A stretch of DNA of 64,000 nucleotides from Lachnoclostridium phytofermentans ISDg (GCF_000018685.1 NC_010001.1:3500001-3564000); one strand, 5' to 3'. Positions 1-8,274 are shown, numbered from the stretch's first letter. Made by a program: numbers and translations. The notes: a model not told the origin generated them from the letters alone.

Positions 1-99
1 AAAAACATACGGATAAAAAGAAATACTCCCTTAATACTAAGGAAGTACCTTCTATATAAATTATTCTCTTTGTTTACTATATATTTTGAAACAATAACT

Positions 100-242
100 T
101 ATATATCTATATATCTATATATCTTATATCTATATACCTACTATCTATATATCTTATATCTATATACCGACTATCTATATACCGACTATCTATATACCTT
201 ATATCTATATACCTTATATCTATATACCTTATATCTATGTAA
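100..242. repeat. 15-bp AT-rich tandem repeat
   Basis: About eight copies of a 15-bp unit (CTTATATCTATATAC, with CGACTATCTATATAC and similar variants) run from about 123 to 242, preceded by shorter TATATCTA runs. An open frame through it encodes only a Tyr/Leu/Thr repeat and has no ribosome site. I see no gene between 1 and 320. Confidence 0.8.
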
Positions 243-320
243 TAAAATTACACACCAACGGAATCTAATTACAACTCAATCTATTATTCTTATGAAATTT
301 AATGTATGGTATAAGTAACA

Positions 321-605
321 CTATTTATCCATGGTTGCTACATCTGAATTAGTTTCATTTACTTTTGCTGCCTTACGTCTTCTTATTCTTGGCTTAGCTT
401 TATCCTTGATAACATTTTTAAAGAGTTCTGGTTTAGCAACTCTACTATGTACTATGCTACCGCATTCTGTACAAATCAAATGCTCCACTTTAGAACCAGC
501 ATATCCTGATTTTCCAGTCATAACGGCACCTTGAGCACTTTGATATCCCCACCCCATCTCATTACTTCCACAAAATGGGCAACTCTCAATTCTTATCTCA
601 ACCAT
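321..605 (-). CDS. Small zinc-ribbon protein
   Basis: 94 residues, function unknown. Two Cys pairs, C9-P-F-C12 and C45-T-E-C48, form a typical four-Cys zinc ribbon. The C-terminal third is rich in Lys and Arg (RIRRRKAAK), which suggests a nucleic-acid contact, but that is inference. The start is well supported by AAGGAGG seven bases upstream of the ATG. A promoter-like pair (TTGTAT, 17 bp, TATAGT) lies at 664-692, so the gene is probably monocistronic. It could equally be a protein-binding rubredoxin-like ribbon. Confidence 0.75.
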   Translation of the reverse strand: MVEIRIESCPFCGSNEMGWGYQSAQGAVMTGKSGYAGSKVEHLICTECGSIVHSRVAKPELFKNVIKDKAKPRIRRRKAAKVNETNSDVATMDK

Positions 606-663
606 GAAAATACCTCCTTTTTACTATCCCTCAGTTAAGGGCGCATACCATCCACCTTATTGT

Positions 664-692
664 ACTATAGAGTTTCTAGAATGTCCATACAA
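664..692 (-). promoter_or_regulatory. SigA-type promoter of zinc-ribbon gene
   Basis: Read on the minus strand: TTGTAT (687-692), 17 bp, TATAGT (664-669). It lies about 60 bp upstream of the start codon at 605. The rest of the 606-810 interval holds no supported gene. Confidence 0.5.
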
Positions 693-810
693 AACCCCCG
701 AATCCATGATACGTTCTTTTACAGATGCATTGGGATTATTCATATTCTCGTCAATTGAAAGAAAAGTTGAGTAAATAACAAACAGGATTATATCAAAAAC
801 CTATCAATGT

Positions 811-866
811 AAAAAGGATGCTATCTATATAATGAAATCATCACTACTTAGATAGCACCCTTTTCA
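811..866. terminator. Hairpin terminator
   Basis: AAAAGGATGCTATCTA (812-827) pairs with TAGATAGCACCCTTTT (849-864), with one mismatch. A T-run follows on both strands, so it can act in either direction. It most likely ends the transcript of the gene at 994-1383. Confidence 0.75.
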
Positions 867-929
867 TAATTTAAATATATTTTCCATCTTTGTTATCAAA
901 ATAAAGAATATAAATATCTAGTTCTATCT

Positions 930-998
930 ACTTCTATAGTAAAGAGTACTAATATCCAGTTCCCATCACTTCTATAGTAAAGAGTACTAATATCTAGT
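930..998. repeat. 31-bp direct repeat at a gene end
   Basis: ACTTCTATAGTAAAGAGTAC and the 11 bases after it occur at 930-960 and again at 968-998 with one difference. The right copy overlaps the stop codon of the 994-1383 gene, so the left copy looks like a duplication of the gene's 3' edge. Confidence 0.7.
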
Positions 999-1383
999 AT
1001 TCATCTTCCACGTCATCCTCATCCACATCTTTTTGTTCTTGTCCGTCTAAGATATGCATGGCCCTACGTTTTCTTCTAGCTTCTTCTGAAGCTTCCATTA
1101 AATAGTCCTTTATGCTAGAGCTCTTACGTATATGTATTAGCTTAAGCTCTGGGTGGGTCTTATCTCCAGTATAACAGGTAACAGTACCAAGGCAAAAAAC
1201 TCTTTCCAAAAAACTACGTGTTAGTCTTACATCTTGAACTTTATACATATACGCATCATCCTCAACTATAGTTAAAAAACCACTCTGAATGTTGATTTTA
1301 TCTGGTCCAATGCGATATGTAACAAAGTGCAATGGTAAACCAAACAACTTTGTACGTTTCTTCTCCTTATAAACTACTTCCAT
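994..1383 (-). CDS. Hypothetical protein, possible PH-like fold
   Basis: 129 residues from the preferred ATG at 1383, which has GGGGGAG six bases upstream. A start seven codons earlier (1404) has no ribosome site. There is no signal peptide or membrane segment. The first 90 residues read like a small beta-rich domain (LFGLPLHFVTYRI, FLTIVEDDAYMYKVQDVRLT) of the kind seen in bacterial PH/YdbT-like proteins. That assignment is a weak guess. The C-terminus is very acidic (DVDEDDVEDEY). A terminator follows at 811-866. Confidence 0.65.
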   Translation of the reverse strand: MEVVYKEKKRTKLFGLPLHFVTYRIGPDKINIQSGFLTIVEDDAYMYKVQDVRLTRSFLERVFCLGTVTCYTGDKTHPELKLIHIRKSSSIKDYLMEASEEARRKRRAMHILDGQEQKDVDEDDVEDEY

Positions 1384-1424
1384 GTTACACTCCCCCACTA
1401 ACATATACTTGCACTAAAACTTCA

Positions 1425-2117
1425 CTACTTCAGTTTAATGATTGCAGTTTTCTCATCCTTTGAAATTATGAGATTCGCTGCTTTCATCTCTTGTTTTTTA
1501 GGCACTTCAAAGATCACGATAGCCTCTTTCGTTTCTTTGCCTCCAATTTCCAAGTCTATATAGCGCAAATCATTTAATATAAATGTTAACTGTGGCTTCA
1601 ATATCGTACCCATATCGATATCTAACTGATACTGGATCCCTGCATCTGTTAATTGAAGTTTTGTTGCATTCTTCGATGTGTTTTTTACATTGAACTTAAT
1701 TACCATCAACTGCTTACCCTTGGAAGCATCTAAGGAAAAATACTCATCCGAAAAACTATTTACTATATCATAACCAGTGTATTCTATTGTTAGATTCTTA
1801 ATCCCAATTACTTCGGTAAAATCCGAATTCGCTTGAATATTAGCTCCTGTTTGATGACCATTTGTATTTCCCTTATTAGAAACTGTACTAGGCTTTTCAG
1901 CACTAGGAGTTGGGGTTACGGTTGCTACAGGTATTGGTGTAGGTGATGGTTCAATTAATGCTTGGTCATAAGACCTTTGTTGACTTAATAATACACCCGA
2001 TAGATATTCCGCAATAATATTATTTTCATTTTCCGTTAGCCGAATTGAGCTGGCACAACCGGTTAATCCAAACATAGAAACTACTGCTAAAGATAGCAAT
2101 AATCTTTTTTTCAACAT
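1425..2117 (-). CDS. Lipoprotein, DUF4352-like
   Basis: 230 residues from the ATG at 2117, which has AGGAGG just upstream. The upstream in-frame start at 2156 lacks a ribosome site. A type II signal peptide ends in the lipobox LTGC with the lipidated Cys at residue 21, so the protein should be anchored outside the membrane. A Pro/Thr/Ser linker (PSPTPIPVATVTPTPS) leads to a beta-rich C-terminal domain (GKQLMVIKFNVKNTSKN) resembling DUF4352-type immunoglobulin-like domains. It lies directly downstream of the two-component pair and may be a target or an accessory; this is inference. Confidence 0.75.
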   Translation of the reverse strand: MLKKRLLLSLAVVSMFGLTGCASSIRLTENENNIIAEYLSGVLLSQQRSYDQALIEPSPTPIPVATVTPTPSAEKPSTVSNKGNTNGHQTGANIQANSDFTEVIGIKNLTIEYTGYDIVNSFSDEYFSLDASKGKQLMVIKFNVKNTSKNATKLQLTDAGIQYQLDIDMGTILKPQLTFILNDLRYIDLEIGGKETKEAIVIFEVPKKQEMKAANLIISKDEKTAIIKLK

Positions 2118-2212
2118 ATCTCCTCCTATGGAAGTAAATTCTATATTTTTTATCACTCAATTGTTTTTCTCATCATAACACTTTTTTCTGGGTTCGGCAA
2201 CGAATATCAAAG

Positions 2213-3712
2213 TTATGATGTAATATCTAATTCAAACCAAAATTCAACACCATTTGAGTGGTTTACAACACCACATTCTTTATTGTGTGCATTCATAATA
2301 GCCTTTACGATGGATAAACCGATACCATTTCCACCATATTCTCGTGTTCTTGCTTTATCTACTTTATAGAACTTAATCCATACTTTTTCTAAATCCTCTT
2401 CTGGAATTAACTCACCAGTATTAAAAACTGCTACACGAACTACATTCTCCATATGAATCAATTTGATTTCAACTATTTTAGCACCATCTGCATGATTGAT
2501 CGCATTGCTTACGTAATTCGTCACTACTTCTTCAATCATGTATTCATCTGCCCATACATAACATGGCTGTTTTTCTTCAAAGATTATCCTAATCTCTTTT
2601 TGCTTGCATAGGATATCTGTCGATTGAATCACAGAATTAATAAGAGATACAATGTCGAAACGAATAATTTCCGGCTGATTATTACCAAATTCTAATTGAT
2701 TCAAACTGAGTAGTTTTTTTACCATCTTATTCATCTTCATTGCTTCATCAATAATGACTTCACAATAAAACTCCCTACTCTGTTCATCCTCCGAAATATT
2801 ATCTTTAAGACCTTCTGCATACCCTTGTATGAGAGCGATTGGTGTTTTTAGTTCATGAGTGACATTTGATAAGAATTCCTTCCTCATCTCGTCAATTTGT
2901 ACTTTATCTTCAATATCGGATTGTAATTCAATATTCGCAACCTTTAATTCAGAAATTGTTTGCTCTAATTTTTCAGAAAGCATATTAATGCTATTCCCAA
3001 GCTGTCCAATTTCATCTTGTGACTTTCCTTCATACTTCGCATTAAAATCTAGGTTTGACATTTTCTTGGCGATGTTTTCTAATACCAAAATAGGTTTCGT
3101 GAAACTTCTGCTAATAAAGTACATAACTATCGTACCAACAACAGTTACAAAAATTCCGACATAAGCTAAGAAATTATTGGATATCGCAGAACTCGCCTGA
3201 AGATTTTCCATGTTAGTTCGTATGAATACGATAAATCCAGTATCTAATATTCCAATCAAGTCAATATAATTCATCTGCATCAATGCATCATGTTGGATAT
3301 AAATATCGTATTTATTATCAACGGTTTTAATCCATTTTATTTTATCAATTAATGTATCTGGCGTATTTCCGTATAAGTACGCTTTCATTGATTTCTTTAC
3401 TCGTTGAGTGTCACGATCAGTTCCATTCGATCGATATACCAATCCTAAATCCATATCTGAGATATATGCACTTGCATTGTTTTTCGAAATCATACTATCC
3501 ATCATTACTAATTGTTCTTGAGTTAAACCTTTTTGACTGCTTTCATTGAAAGTATTATTAACCTCATAAAATACTGAATCCAAAGATTTTATCTTACTAT
3601 ACTGATAGTAATCAGTTAAAAAGGATTTATTTAATCCCCAGCACAAAAAAATCGTTAATGCCAGCGATATAGTAAGTAAAAATGTTATTTTCAATCGTAA
3701 GGAATGTTTCAT
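2213..3712 (-). CDS. Sensor histidine kinase, VanS-like
   Basis: 499-residue membrane histidine kinase. Membrane segments at about 9-28 and 181-201 flank an extracellular sensor region of about 150 residues. Then come HAMP (about 202-254), a coiled linker, the dimerisation domain with the phospho-acceptor His286 (NVTHELKTP), and the ATPase domain with the N box (NYVSNAINHA) and G box (GGNGIGLSIV). The start ATG overlaps the stop of the response regulator gene by one base (TAATG), so the two are translationally coupled. The ligand is unknown; VanS/PhoR-type envelope sensing is the usual guess for this architecture. Confidence 0.93.
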   Translation of the reverse strand: MKHSLRLKITFLLTISLALTIFLCWGLNKSFLTDYYQYSKIKSLDSVFYEVNNTFNESSQKGLTQEQLVMMDSMISKNNASAYISDMDLGLVYRSNGTDRDTQRVKKSMKAYLYGNTPDTLIDKIKWIKTVDNKYDIYIQHDALMQMNYIDLIGILDTGFIVFIRTNMENLQASSAISNNFLAYVGIFVTVVGTIVMYFISRSFTKPILVLENIAKKMSNLDFNAKYEGKSQDEIGQLGNSINMLSEKLEQTISELKVANIELQSDIEDKVQIDEMRKEFLSNVTHELKTPIALIQGYAEGLKDNISEDEQSREFYCEVIIDEAMKMNKMVKKLLSLNQLEFGNNQPEIIRFDIVSLINSVIQSTDILCKQKEIRIIFEEKQPCYVWADEYMIEEVVTNYVSNAINHADGAKIVEIKLIHMENVVRVAVFNTGELIPEEDLEKVWIKFYKVDKARTREYGGNGIGLSIVKAIMNAHNKECGVVNHSNGVEFWFELDITS

Positions 3713-4386
3713 TATACCACCTCGAATTTATAACCCATACCCCAGATGGTTTTGATATAATCACCCTTATCTCCCATTTTACTGCGAAGTTTTTTCACAT
3801 GAGTATCAATGGTTCTAGCATCTCCAAAGTAATCATAATTCCATACATTATTTAAAATCTTTTCCCTGGATAAAGCAACTCCTCTATTTGTTATAAAATA
3901 GGTTAATAGTTCAAATTCTTTAACGCTAAGCTCAATCGCTAAATCATCTATCTTAACTTCATGCGCTGCCTTATCTATCACAATACCACCAATTTCCATA
4001 GTCTCATCCAAAGTTTGTATTGATCGACGTACAATGGCTTCTACACGCGCAACTAAGATTTTTGGACTAAATGGTTTCGAAATATATTCATCAACACCTA
4101 ATTCAAAACCTAATAATTCATCTTTCTCATCACTTTTTGCAGTAAGCATAATGATTGGGACCTTAGAATATTTACGGATTTCTTTACATACTTGCCATCC
4201 GTCCATCTTTGGCATCATCACATCAAGAATAATTAAGGATATATCTTTTTGTTCAAAGAATATATCAACTGCCTGCTCCCCATTCTCTGCTTCTAATACA
4301 TCATAGTTACTTCGAGAAAGGAAATCCTTTACTAATTTACGCATTCTGCTTTCATCATCTACCACTAAAACTTTTAGGCGTTCCAT
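3712..4386 (-). CDS. Response regulator, OmpR/VanR-like
   Basis: 224 residues from the ATG at 4386, with GGAGGG five bases before it. The longer frame beginning at 4419 has no ribosome site. The receiver domain carries D10/D11, the phosphorylated D55 (LIILDVMMP), T82 and K104. The C-terminal winged helix ends with the usual DARTIDTHVKKLRSKM and IWGMGYKF motifs. It is the first gene of a pair with the kinase at 2213-3712 and is expected to bind DNA as a dimer. The lipoprotein gene downstream is a candidate target. Confidence 0.94.
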   Translation of the reverse strand: MERLKVLVVDDESRMRKLVKDFLSRSNYDVLEAENGEQAVDIFFEQKDISLIILDVMMPKMDGWQVCKEIRKYSKVPIIMLTAKSDEKDELLGFELGVDEYISKPFSPKILVARVEAIVRRSIQTLDETMEIGGIVIDKAAHEVKIDDLAIELSVKEFELLTYFITNRGVALSREKILNNVWNYDYFGDARTIDTHVKKLRSKMGDKGDYIKTIWGMGYKFEVV

Positions 4387-4451
4387 ATTGTCCCTCCACT
4401 CTTTTCTACAGCATAACAAATATCTATGTAGAATTTGTGAAAACCTTAAAC

Positions 4452-4646
4452 TTAGTTTTCTTTCTCCTGCAATGCTTTTTCTTTTTCAAGTATAGCATTT
4501 TCTCTATCTGTTAATTGCTTCTCCCATGCTGAATACTTATCTCGAATCTTTATCTCAGCATCTGTAAAAGGAGAGTTCTTACTAAGTAATACAGATACGA
4601 ACATTCCAATTATAATTAAAATTAAAAAAGCATTGATGATACGCAA
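4452..4646 (-). CDS. C-terminal half of the split gene
   Basis: 64 codons if begun at the TTG at 4646, which has no convincing ribosome site. The frame is open back to the TAA at 4707. It encodes the membrane helix (about residues 4-22) and the terminal coiled coil with repeated Glu/Lys heptads. Separate translation is doubtful. Confidence 0.4.
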   Translation of the reverse strand: MRIINAFLILIIIGMFVSVLLSKNSPFTDAEIKIRDKYSAWEKQLTDRENAILEKEKALQEKEN

Positions 4647-4706
4647 ATTTCTTAGTTTCGCTTGTAATATATCTTTTTTTGCTTCTTTCTGTACCTCAGA
4701 CGTCTG

Positions 4707-5006
4707 TTAAAAAGATGTGCTACGTACATAGGAACCTTTTTTCATCTCCGTTGGTACTGTTACAAACACCGGGCTCACCGCTTTATCAGAGAATGCATTC
4801 AGTTCTCTTTGTACTTCCCTAAGAAAATTGATTCCGGTCGGAGTAACAAATGATTGCTTTTCGATTAATCCTTCATATAGTTTTTTCAGCTTTTCTCTGT
4901 CCTTAAAGTCAGTTCTACCTTTAATATAAGCAATTGATTCAGCCTCCTTCTTGGCTAAGTCCATCTCTTTCACAGTTGCATACCTATATCCATCAAACTC
5001 AAACAA
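4707..5006 (-). CDS. N-terminal half of the split gene
   Basis: 99 codons starting with TTG at 5006 behind a GGGGG/AAGGA ribosome site and ending at the TAA at 4707-4709. This is the part a ribosome would make without readthrough: soluble, charged, with the conserved-looking TPTGINFLREVQREL segment but no membrane anchor. Confidence 0.55.
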   Translation of the reverse strand: MFEFDGYRYATVKEMDLAKKEAESIAYIKGRTDFKDREKLKKLYEGLIEKQSFVTPTGINFLREVQRELNAFSDKAVSPVFVTVPTEMKKGSYVRSTSF

Positions 5007-5059
5007 TCCTTATTCCCCCTTTTTACAAAATGTGAATTATGTTTTTAAAAAGAATTTCT

Positions 5060-5872
5060 TTATTCAACTTCAGAAATTTTTATATTTTCTATCACAACTG
5101 GATTCTTTGGAGTTCCTTGATCGTCAGCTTTCTCGGTATTTGCGATAGCATCTAACACATCAAATCCTTCTATGACTTGTCCAAATACAGTATGTTTCCT
5201 GGTTAACCAAGGGGTACCACCATAGGTTATAAATTGATTCAACTCGTTTGAAGATAATTTTACGCCATATGCCTTTTGTACATAATCTATAAAGGATAAA
5301 TCATAATATTCCTTTGCTAAATCCTTTAAAAGATTGACCTGTTCTGAATCAGCTTGTACAATAAAGAACTGACTACCATTCGTATTCGATCCACTATTTG
5401 CCATACAAAGAGCACCACGGAAAGGATATAAATCATTAGAGAATTCGTCTTCGAATGGTTCACCGTAGATACTTTCACCACCAAAACCTGTTCCTAATGG
5501 ATCACCACCTTGAATCATAAACTCCTCTATGATACGATGAAACGTAACTCCATCATAATACCCATCCTTTGCATGTGTTACAAAGTTCTCTACTGCTTTT
5601 GGTGCTTCCTTCCCGAATAATTTTATCTTCATCGTGCCATAATCTTTCACATTAATTTCGGCAATTGTATCACCTTTCTTAACATCTTTAAACTGATATA
5701 ACTTTTTTGCTTCTTGGGTAAGAGTCGGTTCCTCTACAACACCTTCCTTGCCTGGTTCCTCTTGAGTGATGGAGGATTTACCCTCACTGTTTCCTTTGTT
5801 TATTAAACCACATCCCACTAAACTAATCGCTATGGCTCCACATAATATCATAATTCCTAATTTCTTATGCAT
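5060..5872 (-). CDS. Peptidyl-prolyl isomerase, cyclophilin lipoprotein
   Basis: 270 residues. The lipobox LVGC places the lipidated Cys at residue 21, so the enzyme should act on the outer face of the membrane, where it catalyses cis-trans isomerisation of prolyl bonds during folding of exported proteins. The cyclophilin core is clear: FHRIIEEFMIQGGDP, ANSGSNTNGSQFFI and KHTVFGQVIEGFDVL. A stretch near residues 175-210 (KDLAKEYYDLSFIDYVQKAY) is an insertion relative to the minimal fold. The signal peptide is followed by an acidic linker. It appears monocistronic. Confidence 0.92.
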   Translation of the reverse strand: MHKKLGIMILCGAIAISLVGCGLINKGNSEGKSSITQEEPGKEGVVEEPTLTQEAKKLYQFKDVKKGDTIAEINVKDYGTMKIKLFGKEAPKAVENFVTHAKDGYYDGVTFHRIIEEFMIQGGDPLGTGFGGESIYGEPFEDEFSNDLYPFRGALCMANSGSNTNGSQFFIVQADSEQVNLLKDLAKEYYDLSFIDYVQKAYGVKLSSNELNQFITYGGTPWLTRKHTVFGQVIEGFDVLDAIANTEKADDQGTPKNPVVIENIKISEVE

Positions 5873-6012
5873 GGTATTCTCCCTTTATTTTTTTCTTATT
5901 TATTTAGTATAATAATGTTTGATTAACGTTAGTTTCATAAGTAATCATACTGTCACCTTTTTACTTTTGTATCGTATCATATTTTTTTGGAAAATACAAC
6001 GGAAGTAAACAG

Positions 6013-6041
6013 TTGCTTATTCTATACACTAATGGTAGAAT
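6013..6041 (+). promoter_or_regulatory. Promoter of thymidine kinase gene
   Basis: TTGCTT (6013-6018), 17 bp, TAGAAT (6036-6041). It would give a 5' leader of about 160 nt before the preferred start at 6210. The 5873-6209 interval otherwise holds no supported gene. Confidence 0.5.
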
Positions 6042-6209
6042 AATTTCCATATGAGTACAAATTAAATAGGATGTACAAAAGCGTTTGGTTACCATTCTAA
6101 GAATTCCCTCGATTCCTAGTTTTCATGCTAATATATTTAGAAGGAGTTTTAATCTAGTTAGATGGTTAATCAGAAAGAACTCGAATTTCTTTCTACCACG
6201 GAGGTATGG

Positions 6210-6770
6210 ATGTCAAAATTATATTTTAAATACGGTTGCATGAATAGCAGTAAATCAGCGAATCTTCTGATGATACGCCATAATTATGAGGAACAGGGCT
6301 TTAATATTTTATTATTAAAACCTTCCATAGATGACCGAGAAGGAAAATCAATTATTAAATCAAGGATTGGAATTGAAGCAGAATGCATTATGGTTAAGCC
6401 ATTAGATTCTATTAAGGATATTTTTCAAAAAAATCCTGCTGATATTATTATGGTTGATGAAGCTCAATTTCTAACGAAAGATCAAGTCGATGAACTATAT
6501 GATATTTCTTTTCAAAACAATGTCTTATGTTTCGGTTTGTTGACGGATTTTCAACAACGTCTTTTTGAAGGAAGCCAAAGATTGATTGAGCTTGCTGAGA
6601 GTTTACAGGAAATTAAAACTGTTTGTGCCTGTGGTCGTAGAGCAACGATGAATGTTCGCTTTGATGAACATGGTAATGTAATTACTCGTGGCGAACAAGT
6701 TGACATAGGAGGAAATGATAAATATAGAGCGATGTGTAAATATTGCTATAATAATCTAACAAAAAAATAA
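6210..6770 (+). CDS. tdk: Thymidine kinase
   Basis: 186 residues from the ATG at 6210, which has GGAGG five bases upstream. The in-frame ATG at 6162 sits 15 bases from its nearest ribosome site. The enzyme phosphorylates thymidine with ATP in the pyrimidine salvage pathway. It has the class II kinase layout: an ATP loop near residues 8-17 (GCMNSSKSAN), the Walker B DEAQF, a Lys/Arg-rich lasso and zinc-binding Cys pairs (VCACGR, CKYC). The loop reads SSKS where the family usually has SGKS or AGKS, an unusual Gly to Ser change. A hairpin terminator follows at 6839-6880. Confidence 0.9.
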   Translation: MSKLYFKYGCMNSSKSANLLMIRHNYEEQGFNILLLKPSIDDREGKSIIKSRIGIEAECIMVKPLDSIKDIFQKNPADIIMVDEAQFLTKDQVDELYDISFQNNVLCFGLLTDFQQRLFEGSQRLIELAESLQEIKTVCACGRRATMNVRFDEHGNVITRGEQVDIGGNDKYRAMCKYCYNNLTKK

Positions 6771-6838
6771 GAGAATGTTAAATTATTATATATATATTCT
6801 TAGGTAATCTAATACACCATATTGTTTCTGTAACTATT

Positions 6839-6882
6839 AGTGTTAGGGTATGCAAATTTTTTGCATCTCTAACACTTTTATT
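6839..6882 (+). terminator. Terminator after thymidine kinase
   Basis: AGTGTTAG (6839-6846) pairs with CTAACACT (6869-6876), with further pairing of TGCAAA with TTTGCA inside, followed by TTTTATTTAT. Confidence 0.7.
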
Positions 6883-6967
6883 TATGGAAGGAAAAGTTTG
6901 CGAGGTTGCTTTTACTTATTTAATTAATATTGTAATCTAGATAATTTTTTACATAAAAAAAGAGAAC

Positions 6968-6995
6968 AAAAAGATATTTACATAATCTTTCTATC
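6968..6995 (-). terminator. Weak terminator after tmRNA
   Basis: On the minus strand AGAAAGAT and ATCTTTTT form a short stem, followed by a T-rich tract. It is weak, but it is the only candidate downstream of the tmRNA gene. Confidence 0.35.
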
Positions 6996-7007
6996 CTCAT
7001 GCTTTAG

Positions 7008-7341
7008 TGGAGATGACGGGAGTTGAACCCGTGTCCAAAAGCCCTTCCATTGTACTTCTACAAGTTTAGTTGATCTTTTAACATTCCCTACGTCAGACTC
7101 GAATCAACACGATTCTGATTTCAGTAGCTTCATGTTACGCCCACATACTCAAAGCTTTGTATGAGTCGTTTCCTACATAGTCGATGCCTGGGTCTTAAAG
7201 TATAGGTGCTCTAAGTCAGACAGCTGCCATTAGGCAGCGTATGCTAAATTATCGTTAGCGTTTATATTTATTGTGGATTTAACGCATGCCTACGACTTGC
7301 TTCTCCAATTTCAAAACCCCTGTCGAAACCGGTACATCCCC
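7008..7341 (-). ncRNA. ssrA: Transfer-messenger RNA
   Basis: tmRNA of about 334 nt that rescues stalled ribosomes together with SmpB. The 5' end GGGGATGTACCGGTTTCGAC and the 3' T-arm ACGGGTTCAACTCCCGT are diagnostic, and the acceptor ends GGGGAU and AUCUCC pair. The resume codon region encodes the degradation tag ANDNLAYAA followed by TAA (about 7222-7255). CCA is not encoded after the discriminator A: the genome reads CTA, so CCA must be added by nucleotidyltransferase. A perfect promoter precedes it at 7377-7405. smpB is not adjacent but about 7.5 kb away. Confidence 0.97.
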
Positions 7342-7376
7342 AAATTATTACAGTACCTATTTTGAGGTGTGAGCTT

Positions 7377-7405
7377 ATTATAGTATAGTATTAACTTTTT
7401 GTCAA
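7377..7405 (-). promoter_or_regulatory. Consensus promoter of ssrA
   Basis: TTGACA (7400-7405), 17 bp, TATAAT (7377-7382) on the minus strand, a full match to the vegetative consensus. The start point would be near 7370, leaving a leader of about 30 nt for removal by RNase P. Confidence 0.85.
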
Positions 7406-7446
7406 TAGATATTAGGCTGTAGTTTTTTTTACAATATTATAATAAC

Positions 7447-7482
7447 AGCTGCAGCTTTTCGTGTTATCGAAGACTGCAGCCG
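7447..7482. terminator. GC-rich hairpin
   Basis: GCTGCAG near 7449 pairs with CTGCAGC near 7480, with inner pairing of CTTTTCG with the CGAAGA segment. On the minus strand it is followed by an AT-rich tract. It could end a minus-strand transcript coming from the peptide gene at 8122. Confidence 0.4.
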
Positions 7483-8121
7483 TCACATGTATGAATATAC
7501 TTTGGGGGCTAAATTAGTTATTGAATATTTCCCTTGTCCATTTATCTGGCATGGAATTCAGGATTTCTTGAGTCAGTTATCATATATACAGCCAACTGAA
7601 ACATCAAGCGATGAATTTTCCATCCTGCAATATTCTTATTCACCTTATAGGTTACCCGTTTATTATTTACCTCTGCTCTCTCAAAAAACGAATCACTTTG
7701 ATCTCGAAGAAACAGATTATTAACTCTTTTAATAAATTTCTCTTACTGTGTTACTACTTGCAACATGTTTTTAATTTTATGAAATATGACTAGTCCTTTT
7801 CCTGACATGTTTTTTCCTGATATGTTTTTTTCATCTATCTATATAAATTTTATCCCCTCAAGATTTTTATACCATGTTTTTTCTATTGTCCGGAATTGTT
7901 TCTAGCTCTTGATCAACATAGGATTCCCCAACACCAGTAAATCTGATAATGTATCGTATGTAATAATGCTACTGTAATTTTGGTATTGTTTTACATTCTA
8001 TAACAGACATCTTAACATTTCCTCATCATGATGTTTCCTATCTTGCTGTTTCTTATCTCGCTGTAACTAATAGTTAGTAATCAAATGAATGGTAAAGAAA
8101 ATTGTAACAATTAATATTTTA
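7483..8121. other. Possible decayed coding remnants
   Basis: No intact gene can be supported here. A plus-strand open frame at 7487-7723 lacks a ribosome site. On the minus strand two protein-like stretches are visible. One of about 65 codons near 7740-7545 has no start (it includes KRVTYKVNKNIAGWKIHR). The other, near 8010-7870, begins MSVIECK, is broken by TAG and continues RFTGVGESYVDQELETI. They may be remnants of genes once downstream of the peptide gene. Short direct repeats (TTTTTCCTGAYATG) occur near 7797-7828. Confidence 0.25.
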
Positions 8122-8274
8122 TCATAACTTAACTGGTAAGTTTACAATAAGACCTGCTTGATCGCATAATTGAATTTGATTTGTAGATTTAGTTTCATTT
8201 GAAACTGATGCAAAACATAATAAATTACTTGCCAACACAACTACTGATAAAATTACTAATAATTTTTTCCCCAT
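8122..8274 (-). CDS. Small exported peptide, candidate pheromone precursor
   Basis: 50 residues. The ATG at 8274 has AAGGAG six bases upstream. The N-terminus is a signal peptide (MGKKLLVILSVVVLASNLLC) with a plausible cleavage site near FAS-VS. The remaining 25 or so residues end in the hydrophobic tail AGLIVNLPVKL. Size and layout match precursors of the RRNPP peptide pheromones (PapR, NprX, Shp types), and the gene is divergent from an HTH-TPR regulator of that class at 8472. A promoter (TTGTCA, 17 bp, TATATG at 8339-8367) overlaps a palindrome. The pheromone role is inferred from layout, not from known sequence similarity. Confidence 0.7.
   Translation of the reverse strand: MGKKLLVILSVVVLASNLLCFASVSNETKSTNQIQLCDQAGLIVNLPVKL

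Larger units (their letters stand above)
4452..5006 (-). pseudogene. Membrane coiled-coil protein split by in-frame TAA
   Basis: Two open segments (5006-4707 and 4706-4452) are in the same frame, separated only by one TAA at 4707-4709. Read through, they give about 184 codons: an N-terminal soluble part (EFDGYRYATVKEMDLAKKEA, TPTGINFLREVQREL), a linker, a membrane helix (IINAFLILIIIGMFVSVLL) and a terminal coiled segment (YSAWEKQLTDRE). I recall intact Lachnospiraceae proteins of about 180 residues with exactly this order, so this looks like a single gene with a nonsense mutation or a sequencing error. The start is TTG at 5006 behind GGGGGAATAAGGA. Confidence 0.7.

Noticed and set aside
70..318. 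Plus-strand frame of 82 codons
   Set aside because: It runs through the 15-bp AT-rich repeat, encodes only Tyr/Leu/Thr repeats and lacks a ribosome site.
6162..6209. Longer thymidine kinase start
   Set aside because: The ribosome site is 15 bases away, the extra 16 residues do not resemble the family, and GGAGG stands correctly before 6210.
7487..7723. Plus-strand frame of 78 codons
   Set aside because: No ribosome site, no recognisable domain, and it directly follows a hairpin. Treated as part of the possible remnant region.
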